The notes beneath the pieces are model-generated. The model was given only the letters and a program-made list of their open reading frames with translations. It did no database searches and was not told where the DNA came from. Positions 1 to 7,541 of a stretch of DNA of 9,507 bases are shown here, one piece after another (positions within the stretch are counted from its first letter, which is position 1; the number at the start of each line of letters is the position of its first letter). This stretch comes from Myroides sp. (lineage in GTDB: Bacteria > Bacteroidota > Bacteroidia > Flavobacteriales > Flavobacteriaceae). Position numbers and translations under genes: made by a program. The stretch spans positions 1 to 9,507 of the forward strand of contig JAHAYQ010000133.1 in NCBI GenBank assembly GCA_018384465.1, in the 5' to 3' direction.

Positions 1-79
1 TATCAGGTTCTTCATCGGAACAACTGATAAATACCGAGGCTAAAACAAAAAACAGCCCTATGCTTTTTAATAATTTCAT
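1..79 (-). CDS. N-terminus of a lipoprotein (partial, runs off the window)
   Basis: An ATG at 79-77 opens a frame that stays open to the window edge (26 full codons). It reads as a type II signal peptide: basic start (MKLLK), hydrophobic core (IGLFFVLASVF), lipobox ISC with the cysteine at residue 20, then SDEEPD. Acidic residues directly after the cysteine resemble the lipoprotein export signal described in Bacteroidota, which sends lipoproteins to the cell surface, so an outer-membrane, outward-facing location is inferred. The mature domain lies outside the window, so the function is unknown. The gene has its own putative -7 element about 20 bases upstream and is separated from the preceding gene by a terminator, so it is probably transcribed independently. 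Confidence 0.8.
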   Translation of the reverse strand, partial: MKLLKSIGLFFVLASVFISCSDEEPD

Positions 80-97
80 AATTTACAATTTAATGTA

Positions 98-105
98 CAA
101 ATATA
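98..105 (-). promoter_or_regulatory. Putative -7 promoter element of the lipoprotein gene
   Basis: On the minus strand this reads TATATTTG, a full match to the Bacteroidota -7 consensus TAnnTTTG, 18 bases before the ATG at 79. No convincing -33 TTG is seen 17-23 bases upstream, so the promoter call rests on the -7 box and its position between a terminator and a start codon. Confidence 0.5.
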
Positions 106-115
106 AACGTTTATA
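102..115. promoter_or_regulatory. 14-bp perfect palindrome overlapping the -7 box
   Basis: TATAAACGTTTATA is perfectly self-complementary and overlaps the upstream half of the putative -7 element of the lipoprotein gene. A dimeric repressor bound here would block transcription, so this is a candidate operator. AT-rich palindromes of this size can arise by chance; the position is what makes it notable. Confidence 0.35.
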
Positions 116-162
116 AAATAGATTTAGTATGTGTGCTACAGCAAATTTTATACCGATTTTAT

Positions 163-199
163 AAAAAAAACCTGCTTGCTATTTTTTTATAACAAACAG
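163..199 (-). terminator. Intrinsic terminator of the DUF3857 gene
   Basis: On the minus strand CTGTTTGTTAT (199-189) pairs over 11 bases with ATAGCAAGCAG (182-172), with two G-U pairs and a 6-base A loop. It is followed after one G by eight Ts (170-163). It lies 34 bases past the stop codon of the large upstream gene and separates it from the lipoprotein gene. Confidence 0.85.
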
Positions 200-232
200 A
201 TTTTTGAAAAGGTTTATTTATGAAAAGAAATA

Positions 233-3200
233 TCAATCAAAAGCTATTACACTTTCTTCTTGTTCAATAATTTTTTCTACATAATTCTTAAACTGGGGAT
301 AATCGTTTACAGCTATGTCATCAAAAGGAATATAAACTTCTCGAACCACTTTTAGCGATTGGTTATTTACTAATTCATAACGAATTTCGTATTTATGCTC
401 TTTATAAGAAAACTTTTGATTTTCTGGTATTTCTTTAAACGTACTTTCTTTATCAATATTTACTATTGTTTCGGAATAGTAAGAATTTGCATCCTCGTAA
501 ACAGGGTAAAAAATAGGGAATTTTCTTTGTTCCAATGCCACCACATCTCTTGTATAAGGTTGAACAATTGACGGAAGTGGTAAAGCGTAATTTTCCTATT
601 TTTTGCAAGCGATCATTAATATCAAAATCGACTGAAAAAGAAAGCGATTGTCCGTATTTATCGTTTTCATTTAATTGTACCTTATTTATTTTTACCGTTT
701 TATTTAATCTGTAATTGTAAATTTTTTCAAGTTCTGTAGAGCGGATGTCTTCTGAAGTGGAAGGCGAAAACAGGTTGTTGTAATACGATTTGGCACTTCC
801 GTCTAATACGATTGTATTTTTGGTTTTTTTAAGATCTTGAGTAAGATCTATTGTTGTATATTGTTTTACTTTACTGGTTGTTGTATTGTTAAAAGGTATA
901 GCAATTAATGTGCTGTTTGCATTTTTTTGTCTATCAAACGATACAACCAAAGCATTTGCCTGATACAAACTTGTGGGCATGGTATTAAATGGGGCATAGT
1001 TGTCTGTAAGTTCCATAAAGTGTTCTTTACCATTAAAATCAACTTTCACAATACAATGATTGAACCCTATATTTGGTAGCGGATTGATTTTTCGTCCGTT
1101 ATCATTTGTCAATACCAGAACTAATTCAGAATTAAGACCTGCTTGATTTGCCAATGTTACAAACAAGGCAGATAAATCTTTGCAATCGCCCAGCTTTGTA
1201 GTAATTGTTTTGGAAGGTTTCTGAGGCACGTAGCCACTTTGCCTGAAATCTAAAAAGCTATAAGTTATATTATCTTGAATGTAAGCATAAATTTTTTGGG
1301 CTTTCTCTTCTTCTGAAAGTTTAGCAACACCGTTTGGAAAAATTTGATGGAACGCATCGGTGGTAACTTTGTCCATTTCTAAATTTTTTTGAACTAAGTC
1401 GGCGTACCAATTGGCAATATCAGCCCAAGAATCAATAGAGCTAATGTGCAATGTCTCAATAGCATCGGATAAACTTGGTGCATAATCTTCATAAATAGCC
1501 ACAGCTTCCACTTTTTCGGCTCTCCACTCGGTATACTTTTTGTCGCCAACTGTTTGGGTATTTTCTTTAATATTGCCGTTAACAAGTTTTGATTTAAATG
1601 TTTTATCTTTTGGATAAATAATACCATAACGCGACAGCTCAATCGGATAATAAGTTCGGAAAGGGTAATTTAACGTGATATCTTTAAAAAATCGCCCCAC
1701 AGCGTTTTCAACTCCTTGGTATTTTACTAGAACCACATCGCCAGGTTTCAGGTTAGTGAAAACTAAATTACCATAACTTCTTTCCGCAGGAACAATAGAG
1801 CCATCGGGCTTTATGATTTCTGATTTTAAAACTGTGGTTCCATAGCCGTCTAATTTATATTCTTTTAAATGTTCCACTCCGGTGTCAGAAGTAATTTCGT
1901 AAATATAGGTAAAGTCATATTTTTGTCCACCTTCTGGAAAAACGTTTACAATACATTCATCTAATAAAATAATAACACCATAGTCTGTTTTCATAGACGA
2001 TTGTCTGTTTTTGGCTATGTAATCATATAAATCAGCAGTAACAATTTCTTCACTTTCATCTTTTCTATTGGTTATATCGTACAGACGTTTGCGCAGAGCA
2101 GTGTTCCCTGTGTGATGGCTAAGCGATTTTTTAAATAACTCTTCTGCTTTTTTAGTGTTTTTTAAATTGTTGTATGCTTTACCTTGTTCTTCCATCAATG
2201 TAAAAGAATAAGGAAAGTTTTGCAAACCTTTTTCGGTAAGTTCTATTACTTTTTGGTATTCTTTTTCTTCATTTAGGTAATTTACATAATCTTTTGTTGC
2301 GTGATAGAAATAAGGATATCGCTTGGATTGTTCTTCAAGTAATTTTACTTTTTCTGTTTTCTTTCCACTTAAGTTGTAATGTTTAATCAATTCACTGATT
2401 ACCTCTTCATTGATGCTTTCTTTATGCCTTTTTTCTAAAAAAGCTATTGTTTTTTCGCGATCATTCGTAATATTGAAAAGTACATAACCATACGCATTTT
2501 GTATCATTTCGGTATTGGCTGTAGCTGCAACAAGTGACTGATAAGACGTAAGTGCCTTTTCTTTATCCATTATTCGACTTGCGATGTAAAAATCAACTAA
2601 ATAATGAACGTACAAATGATTTGCTTCTAAAGCTTGATCTCTAATTTTTTCGAGTTCGGTTATAGTTTTAGTACTCATTACATCATTATCACTTAACATA
2701 CGAATGGTATTTAAGTAGTAATCCTTGTCGGTTGCAGCAATGTTTTCGTACAATTCTTTGCTTTGCTGCGATTCGCCTTTTTTTGAATAAAGAGTTGCCA
2801 TAAGCACTCTTAACATAGAGCTATTAGGATATTTTTGATAAAGTTTCTTTAGGGCTTTTTCAGCTTGGTCGTATTTGCCGTTGTTTAAATAAGCTTTAAA
2901 TAGATTGATTGTGTAGAATGAATTTTCAGGTTGTTGTTCTAAGCGCTCTGTAAAATAAGTTTCAAAAAATGGAGCGACCACTTCGGGTTTAATTTCAGAT
3001 AAATTTCCTTTTTCGTAGGATTTAAATTGATTATGAAAAGTTAAGCCGTCAATACCATGATAATTTTCATCTGTAACTGACATGAAAAAGTAATCGTTAT
3101 TTTTCCCGGTGGATGCTTTTATCAGCAATCGATTAGTGCCTTTTTTTAAATTTAAAGCAATTCTATATGCATTCAAATCGCTAAATGAAATTTGATTGTT

Positions 3201-4016
3201 GCGGTATACCTCTACATCATTTAAAAACAATTTTACAGAATAACTTGCTCCTAAATTTAAGTACACCCTTTGATCTACAGTAGATTCAATAAAGGTTTGG
3301 GCATACATAACACCTGCTCCATATTCTTGTTCATTGTAAAAAAAATGATAACCTTCGCTATCTTGCTTATCAACCGGGTTGTACCAACCTACTTTTCCAT
3401 TGCTTGCTGCATCAAAAAGTTTGTCGTTTTTTGCATACGTTTCGGGTTCAAAAGCTGTTTCTAATCCACTGTCATTTAAGTTTTCAAAAACACCACAAAA
3501 TTGCCAATCAGTTATGGCATTAACTTTTTTAGAAAAATTATTTCCTTCGCTTTTTCTTGTTTTTTTATCGGCTAAATATTTATGATAAAGCACCATTAAA
3601 TCATTGCCTAACACTTTATCAGCAGCTAAAACATTTATTTTGGGAAAGGTATAGTCATTGTAGCCAGAATTGTTGATATCTCCTATAAAATGATTATCAT
3701 ACCAATTAGGATATAGGTAATATTTTGCCTCTTCAAAAGCAATAAATTGTTTGACAAAATCTTCATTTACAAAAAGGTTTCCTTCTTCATTTTCTAAGTA
3801 CGCATTAAGTAAAAGAATTTCAATGTTTTTACCGATGTCTTTTCTTAGGTGTTTTTCAAAAGTTTCACGAGCCTTACCTCTGTTGTTTAAGAGTAGTAAT
3901 TCCCAAGTTTCATCAATTTTTTGTCTGCTTTGAGCAAACGAAAGCATTGATAATAAAGTTAAGATGACACTAAAAAAGGCAGTGTGCTTTATTGACTTTC
4001 CAACGTTTTGGTTCAT
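233..4016 (-). CDS. Secreted DUF3857/transglutaminase-like protein with TPR region, frameshifted near the 3' end
   Basis: The ATG at 4016 is preferred to the in-frame TTG two codons upstream. With one base removed near 591-594 the gene encodes about 1260 residues. Order of parts (numbered from this ATG): signal peptide about 1-29 (ends SFAQ); jelly-roll-like, galactose-binding-type beta region about 170-325; TPR-like helical repeats about 350-645; DUF3857 about 670-850; transglutaminase-like domain about 900-1010. The transglutaminase Cys-His-Asp triad looks intact: Cys945 in GDCKD, His987 in GFNHC, Asp1005 in LTDNYAPF. The fold could act as a peptidase or cross-linking enzyme in the periplasm or at the surface; the substrate is unknown. 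The last 118 or so residues are in another frame: the unshifted frame leaves the conserved sequence after KIG and stops at 453, while the other frame continues (NYALPLPSIV...) to the stop at 233. Either a base-call error in an A4 run or a recent mutation. Confidence 0.88.
591..594 (-). other. Frameshift site (extra base in a short A run)
   Basis: The minus strand reads GGAAAATTAC here. With three As instead of four, the large gene continues without a break as KIG-NYALPLPSIVQPY and joins the 103-codon frame ending at 233. The downstream frame has a TAG just upstream of this point and the upstream frame loses its family-like sequence just after it, so the shift is confined to a few bases. A two-base deletion would restore frame equally well (KIGENY). 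Confidence 0.8.
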
Positions 4017-4073
4017 TTTCAATGTTTTAAATGTGTTTTTAGTTATGCTTCATCATAAAGATTGCTAAAATAA

Positions 4074-4096
4074 CATCATTTATAAGCTAAATGATG
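4074..4096. promoter_or_regulatory. Perfect 9-bp inverted repeat upstream of the DUF3857 gene
   Basis: CATCATTTA (4074-4082) and TAAATGATG (4088-4096) are exact reverse complements with a 5-base centre, 58 bases before the start codon at 4016 and downstream of the previous gene's terminator. No T-run follows on either strand, so it is not a terminator. A regulator-binding site or 5'-leader hairpin is possible. No strong TAnnTTTG box was found nearby; the closest is TATTTTAG just downstream. Confidence 0.35.
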
Positions 4097-4133
4097 ATTA
4101 TTTGTTTGTGAATATACAGCAAAAAAAGGTTTT

Positions 4134-4164
4134 AATAAAAAAAGGCACTTAAAAAAGCACCTTT
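4134..4164 (-). terminator. Intrinsic terminator of the TonB receptor/lipoprotein operon
   Basis: On the minus strand AAAGGTGCTT (4164-4155) pairs over 10 bases with AAGTGCCTTT (4150-4141), including two G-U pairs, with a TTTT loop and a following T-rich tail. It begins 23 bases after the stop codon of the DUF4625-type lipoprotein gene. Confidence 0.87.
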
Positions 4165-4187
4165 CTTCATAAAAAATTAAAATATTA

Positions 4188-4634
4188 TTAGTTACTGTGA
4201 TTGTGAAGATCAAATGTAATCCACGAAACATTTTCATTACCAGCTTTGTCGATCGCATACACACCTAAGTGATAAAGACCTTCTTCTGCATTTTCGGGAA
4301 CATCAATTTGTAACTGAATAGTATCAGCTTGTCCGTTTAATACACCTGTTGTTTGATAATTCCACTCGATATGATTCTCGTGCTCATTGTTCAACGTTTT
4401 GTGTTCGTGTCCGTCGCCTCCAAAATGAATTTCAACTTTATAAGTTGCTAATTCAACATTATCTGTAAAGGTAGCGTTAAGATCCATTTGTTCACCGGAA
4501 TCAATCTCTTCGTTTGCTGTTGGTGAATTGATTATTACAATTGGTTTTTCAGTATCAAGTACTGTTTCATCATCATTACAAGCTATAAAAAATAAACTAA
4601 TAGCTACTAAACTTAAATTGATTAATTTTTTCAT
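4188..4634 (-). CDS. His-rich DUF4625-type lipoprotein
   Basis: 148 residues. A type II signal peptide ends in lipobox IAC with Cys19, followed by NDDET, an acidic stretch like the Bacteroidota surface-lipoprotein signal. The mature part is one beta-rich, Ig-like domain; the run from NATFTDNVELATYKVEIH through DVPENAEEGLYHLGVYAIDKAG matches what I know of DUF4625, a family without assigned function. Histidines are clustered: H70, H76, H78, H85, H88, then H122 and H144/H146 at the end (DLHNHSN). This suggests metal binding. The start lies 11 bases after the TonB receptor stop codon and a terminator follows, so the two genes form one transcript. The inferred role is a surface partner or metal-capturing accessory of the receptor. 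Confidence 0.85.
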   Translation of the reverse strand: MKKLINLSLVAISLFFIACNDDETVLDTEKPIVIINSPTANEEIDSGEQMDLNATFTDNVELATYKVEIHFGGDGHEHKTLNNEHENHIEWNYQTTGVLNGQADTIQLQIDVPENAEEGLYHLGVYAIDKAGNENVSWITFDLHNHSN

Positions 4635-4645
4635 CTTTAATTATT

Positions 4646-6991
4646 TTAAAAAGGTATTGTTATAAAAAGTTGAATGTTTCTACCAAACTCAGGTATATCT
4701 AAGGCTCGATAAAAACTGTTGTGGTGGTAATACACCGTGTTAAAAATATTGTTTACTTGCAGTCTAATTTGTGGTTGAAAACCTTTAAAATTTAATACCG
4801 AACGCCATTGCAACTGCGCTGTTGTATAGCCTGGCGTTTGCTCTTCTCCTTGAGCAATTCGCGTTTGCTTTAAAGCTGTTTTTAAACCTATTTGTAATTG
4901 ATGATCTTTCATAAAACCACTTTCTGTGAATGAATAACGGAGATTTAGCTGACCGTTGTTAGGTGTTGAAAAAGGCAAAGGGTAATTAGCTTTATCGTTC
5001 CTAATTTGTTTATTGTATAAATAAGCTGCTTGTGCTTGTACGCCCCAATTATTCCATTGATAAGTAGCATCTACTTCTACGCCGCCTAAAACCGCTTTAG
5101 ACTGATCGTAACGATAAACCTGACCGCCGTGTGGTAAAATAGAAAACGTGCCTGAAGGTTTTAAAAAGATATAATTATCAAAATAATACAAATAAGCGCT
5201 TGCGTTTACCTTAAGATTCTGCGCATGATAATGTTGACTTAAATCAAAAGCCCACCCTTTCTCAACATCTAAATCAGGGTTTCCTTGTTCGTGACGAAAA
5301 GCACCATGATGAATACCGTTAGCACTTAATTCCATTGCCGTTGGAAATCTAAAGTTTGATGCTGCCGTAAAGGTGCTTTCCCATTTATCAGACAACTGAT
5401 GCGAGATGCCTAACGCCATGTTTCCACGAGAAAAATCTTTATCTAATGAAATACTACGCTGGGCATAATTCAAAGCCAAACTATTTTCGGTACCTTTTTG
5501 TGTCAAATAATCGTATAAAACTTCATCGAAATAGCCTTCGATATTTAACTGAGCCCTATCATATCGTGCTCCCAATTCAAACGTAAAATCAGCAGATGGA
5601 TTCCAAGTATGTTTGACAAACATTCCGGTATTCCATCGGTCATACGCCGGCATTAAATAACCATAACCCGAAATTTGATTGGTTTGATATTGATTTTGAA
5701 TACCAAAAACTGTTGTGTGATCTAATACCCAATCTTTTTTATACGACAATTCAGCATTTAGCGTATGTAATTTAAAATCGAGTTCCAAATCAGGGTTAAC
5801 TTCAGGCGCTGTTTGATTGGCGTAGTGCGAATGAAAAAGACTGTTTTCTTGACGGTGATTTCGTTGAAAACCGAATTTAAAATCCCACACATCATGTGTG
5901 TTTTGCCATTTAGCATGATAAGTTACTTTGGTATGGTGCACTTGTTGGTAGGGCATACCCACATTTCGATCATTGCCGTCGGGCTTGGCATCATTTACCG
6001 ATGGTACTCCATGTGCAGCTGCAAAAAAACCAGATTTATTTTGAAACTGACTAACGCTTAATACACTTTGAAATTGGTCAGATATATATCCCCACTGACC
6101 ATACATTGTATATTCATTTCCTGCTGTGTTGGTCATCATTCCATTAGTTAATGGAATTTTTGTTGAGAGATAAGCGATTTCATCTACCGGAACTTTAAAA
6201 TCTGCAAATGAACTGTACGATGTTTTAAACTTATAAAAATGGTTGTCGTTGCGATACGACAAGCTTACTGCATTTGCCCACGATTTATTAACGCTTTGGG
6301 CTGTGGTAACATATTGCCCATTAAAACCATGCGCTGGTATGGTTTCGTTATTCACTTCAATAACACCGGCAATAGCGTCAGATCCGTGCATAATGGTGCC
6401 TACACCTTTAACCACCTCAACACTTTCGGTTGTTAACGCATCAATTTCTAAACCGTGGTCGGCACCCCATTGTTGACCTTCTTGTTTAATACCGTTTTCG
6501 GTAACAGCCAATCGGGTAAATCCTAAACCACGCATCATAGGTTTAGCTGTTTGTGCACCCACCGTTACAGCGTCTAAACCTACAACATTGGATAAGGTTT
6601 TTGCTAAACTGCTGCTGTAATGATCGTGCAGATATTTTTGCGTTACCCGTTGTTGGTTGTACGCTTTTTGTTGAGCAGTATGGATGACAATGGTTTCTAA
6701 AGTTTCTTCTTCTTGCAAAATAATTGACAGATCTTTAGAACTTGATATTTCAATTCGTTCTTGATACACACCGTATCCTTCTGCTGAAACTTTAAGAAGG
6801 TAAATGCCACTGGGTAGATTGTTAAAAACAAAGGTGCCCAACGCGTTGGTATCAACACATTTACTGCTTAAATCTATATGACTGTTGTTAATGGGGTCGC
6901 CCCAAGCATTCGTTACCAACCCTTTAAGTTGATGTTGTGCAAATACATTGCAAGCGAACCCACACAAAATCACCGTTATTAAAAAACGCAT
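4646..6991 (-). CDS. TonB-dependent outer-membrane receptor, probably for a metal
   Basis: 781 residues, a normal length for the family. Signal peptide 1-18 (ends NVFA), carboxypeptidase-regulatory-like beta domain about 20-95, TonB-box-like ETIVIH about 99-104, plug about 110-215 (MRGLGFTRLAV; HGSDAIAGVIEV at 202-213), then a 22-strand-type barrel to the C-terminus, which ends in Phe as outer-membrane proteins usually do. TonB/ExbBD energy would drive uptake of a bound substrate into the periplasm. The plug motif QQWGADHGLEID (173-184) and several His-containing stretches (AAHGVP, QVHHTKV, GIHHG) recall zinc receptors such as ZnuD, where Asp/His in the plug and loops bind metal. That likeness and the His-rich lipoprotein next door point to a metal rather than a glycan; no SusD-type partner is present. 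Copper or a siderophore cannot be excluded. Confidence 0.93.
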   Translation of the reverse strand: MRFLITVILCGFACNVFAQHQLKGLVTNAWGDPINNSHIDLSSKCVDTNALGTFVFNNLPSGIYLLKVSAEGYGVYQERIEISSSKDLSIILQEEETLETIVIHTAQQKAYNQQRVTQKYLHDHYSSSLAKTLSNVVGLDAVTVGAQTAKPMMRGLGFTRLAVTENGIKQEGQQWGADHGLEIDALTTESVEVVKGVGTIMHGSDAIAGVIEVNNETIPAHGFNGQYVTTAQSVNKSWANAVSLSYRNDNHFYKFKTSYSSFADFKVPVDEIAYLSTKIPLTNGMMTNTAGNEYTMYGQWGYISDQFQSVLSVSQFQNKSGFFAAAHGVPSVNDAKPDGNDRNVGMPYQQVHHTKVTYHAKWQNTHDVWDFKFGFQRNHRQENSLFHSHYANQTAPEVNPDLELDFKLHTLNAELSYKKDWVLDHTTVFGIQNQYQTNQISGYGYLMPAYDRWNTGMFVKHTWNPSADFTFELGARYDRAQLNIEGYFDEVLYDYLTQKGTENSLALNYAQRSISLDKDFSRGNMALGISHQLSDKWESTFTAASNFRFPTAMELSANGIHHGAFRHEQGNPDLDVEKGWAFDLSQHYHAQNLKVNASAYLYYFDNYIFLKPSGTFSILPHGGQVYRYDQSKAVLGGVEVDATYQWNNWGVQAQAAYLYNKQIRNDKANYPLPFSTPNNGQLNLRYSFTESGFMKDHQLQIGLKTALKQTRIAQGEEQTPGYTTAQLQWRSVLNFKGFQPQIRLQVNNIFNTVYYHHNSFYRALDIPEFGRNIQLFITIPF

Positions 6992-7040
6992 TTTGTGAAT
7001 TTTTAATTTTTGTTAATGATTGAAAGGTTATTCATCAATT

Positions 7041-7103
7041 CGAACGAAGTCGAGAACTTTGTCTAAAAAAACTTCTCGATACACTCCATTCCATTGCGTT
7101 ACT
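7041..7103. repeat. Degenerate intergenic repeat-like element with a hairpin
   Basis: CGAACGAAGTCGAGAA and CTTCTCGATACACTCC, followed by CATTGCGTTACTC, resemble short intergenic repeats I associate with Flavobacteriaceae genomes (TTCTCGAnnnnnCTC / GAAGTCGAGAA type). TCGAGAA (7050-7056) and TTCTCGA (7073-7079) form a perfect 7-bp inverted repeat around 16 bases. Its composition is more GC-rich than the flanking spacer. It lies in the putative leader of the TonB receptor gene. Only one copy is in this window, so repetition itself is not shown here. Confidence 0.45.
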
Positions 7104-7111
7104 CAAAGTTA
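7104..7111 (-). promoter_or_regulatory. Putative -7 promoter element of the TonB receptor operon
   Basis: Minus strand TAACTTTG matches TAnnTTTG exactly, 113 bases before the receptor ATG at 6991 and after the stop of the small His/Cys protein gene. The nearest upstream TTG is 28 bases away, longer than the usual 17-23, so the -33 half is weak. If used, it gives a leader of about 100 bases containing the repeat-like hairpin. Confidence 0.4.
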
Positions 7112-7151
7112 CGTATGAAAATAGATACTAATAAATAACCAAAATTGTTAA

Positions 7152-7484
7152 TTAAACAAAAACAGGCGGACCGCGAAGCGAGATAAAATCAAACGAAGCA
7201 GCAATATAATTTATTTGGTGCGTTGCGTTTAATTTGGGATAGGTTATGGAAGAATAAAATACGATTACATCTGGTGCAACAGTTGTAAACGGACTTAAAG
7301 TAAAATGACATATCTGACAATTATCAGAATGATGATTAACTATTTTATCTTTCTGATGATGAGTTAGTTCTGTTTGAAAAAAATCGGTAATCAAATGTGA
7401 GTACATATGTGCCGATTGGAACATTAAAGTAACCAAAACGCACATACTAAAAAACATTGATATGATTTGTTTTCTGATGCTCAT
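7152..7484 (-). CDS. Small exported His/Cys protein with HHxxxCxxCH motif
   Basis: 110 residues. A hydrophobic segment at about 8-25 follows a basic start (MSIRKQ), so it is a signal peptide or single membrane anchor. The middle is rich in possible metal ligands: H26, H30, H42, H43, then H51-H52, C56, C59, H60 (HHSDNCQICH). The C-terminus ends ISLRGPPVFV; a terminal R-G/A-P-P is shared with DUF2946-like small proteins, which carry similar His/Cys motifs and are often found near metal-uptake receptor genes. Family membership is a tentative match by eye. It sits 160 bases upstream of the TonB receptor and 53 bases downstream of the MFS gene. Likely a periplasmic or membrane-bound metal-binding protein; the role is unknown. 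If transcription starts at the close promoter, Met10 or a leaderless start at Met1 are both possible. Confidence 0.75.
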   Translation of the reverse strand: MSIRKQIISMFFSMCVLVTLMFQSAHMYSHLITDFFQTELTHHQKDKIVNHHSDNCQICHFTLSPFTTVAPDVIVFYSSITYPKLNATHQINYIAASFDFISLRGPPVFV

Positions 7485-7488
7485 CCTA

Positions 7489-7522
7489 CAAAACTACAAA
7501 AATAATCCCACAAAAAAGTCAA
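7489..7522 (-). promoter_or_regulatory. Putative promoter with two tandem TAnnTTTG boxes
   Basis: The minus strand carries TTG (7522-7520), then TATTTTTG (7504-7497) and directly after it TAGTTTTG (7496-7489). Both octamers match the -7 consensus. TTG to the second box is 23 bases, within the usual range; to the first it is 15, which is short. The second box ends four bases before the ATG at 7484, so the mRNA would be leaderless or nearly so. Confidence 0.5.
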
Positions 7523-7529
7523 TGGTTTG

Positions 7530-7541
7530 TTAATGCATTAA
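7530..7541. promoter_or_regulatory. 12-bp perfect palindrome at the end of the MFS gene
   Basis: TTAATGCATTAA covers the MFS stop codon (7540-7538) and sits 8 bases upstream of the putative -33 TTG of the small His/Cys protein gene. The position would suit an operator for that gene. About two palindromes of this size are expected by chance in a window this long, so the call is weak. Confidence 0.25.

Noticed and set aside
233..544. Separate 103-residue gene starting with GTG at 544
   Set aside because: Its frame is open upstream to near 590 and reads as the direct continuation of the large protein, so it is the displaced C-terminus rather than an independent gene.
591..594. Programmed ribosomal frameshifting
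   Set aside because: The needed shift is +1 (or -2), the run is only four As, and no slippery heptamer or stimulatory structure is evident; an error or mutation is simpler.
3270..3933. Plus-strand open frames inside the DUF3857 gene
   Set aside because: Antisense shadows of a coding region with no motifs and no promoter or start context of their own.
4017..4022. TTG start two codons upstream of the DUF3857 gene ATG
   Set aside because: The ATG at 4016 gives a standard signal peptide and is the stronger start codon; nothing favours TTG.
4076..4264. 62-residue minus-strand frame over the lipoprotein 3' end
   Set aside because: It overlaps the real lipoprotein gene and its terminator in another frame and has no recognisable features.
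5813..6476. Plus-strand open frames inside the TonB receptor gene
   Set aside because: They are antisense to a well-supported receptor gene and encode low-complexity or featureless peptides.
4646..6991. SusC-type glycan receptor
   Set aside because: At 781 residues it is shorter than usual SusC proteins of about 1000, and no SusD gene follows.
7046..7083. Terminator between the small His/Cys protein gene and the TonB receptor
   Set aside because: The T7 run at this place on the minus strand follows no stem; it lies in the loop of the TCGAGAA/TTCTCGA repeat rather than after it.
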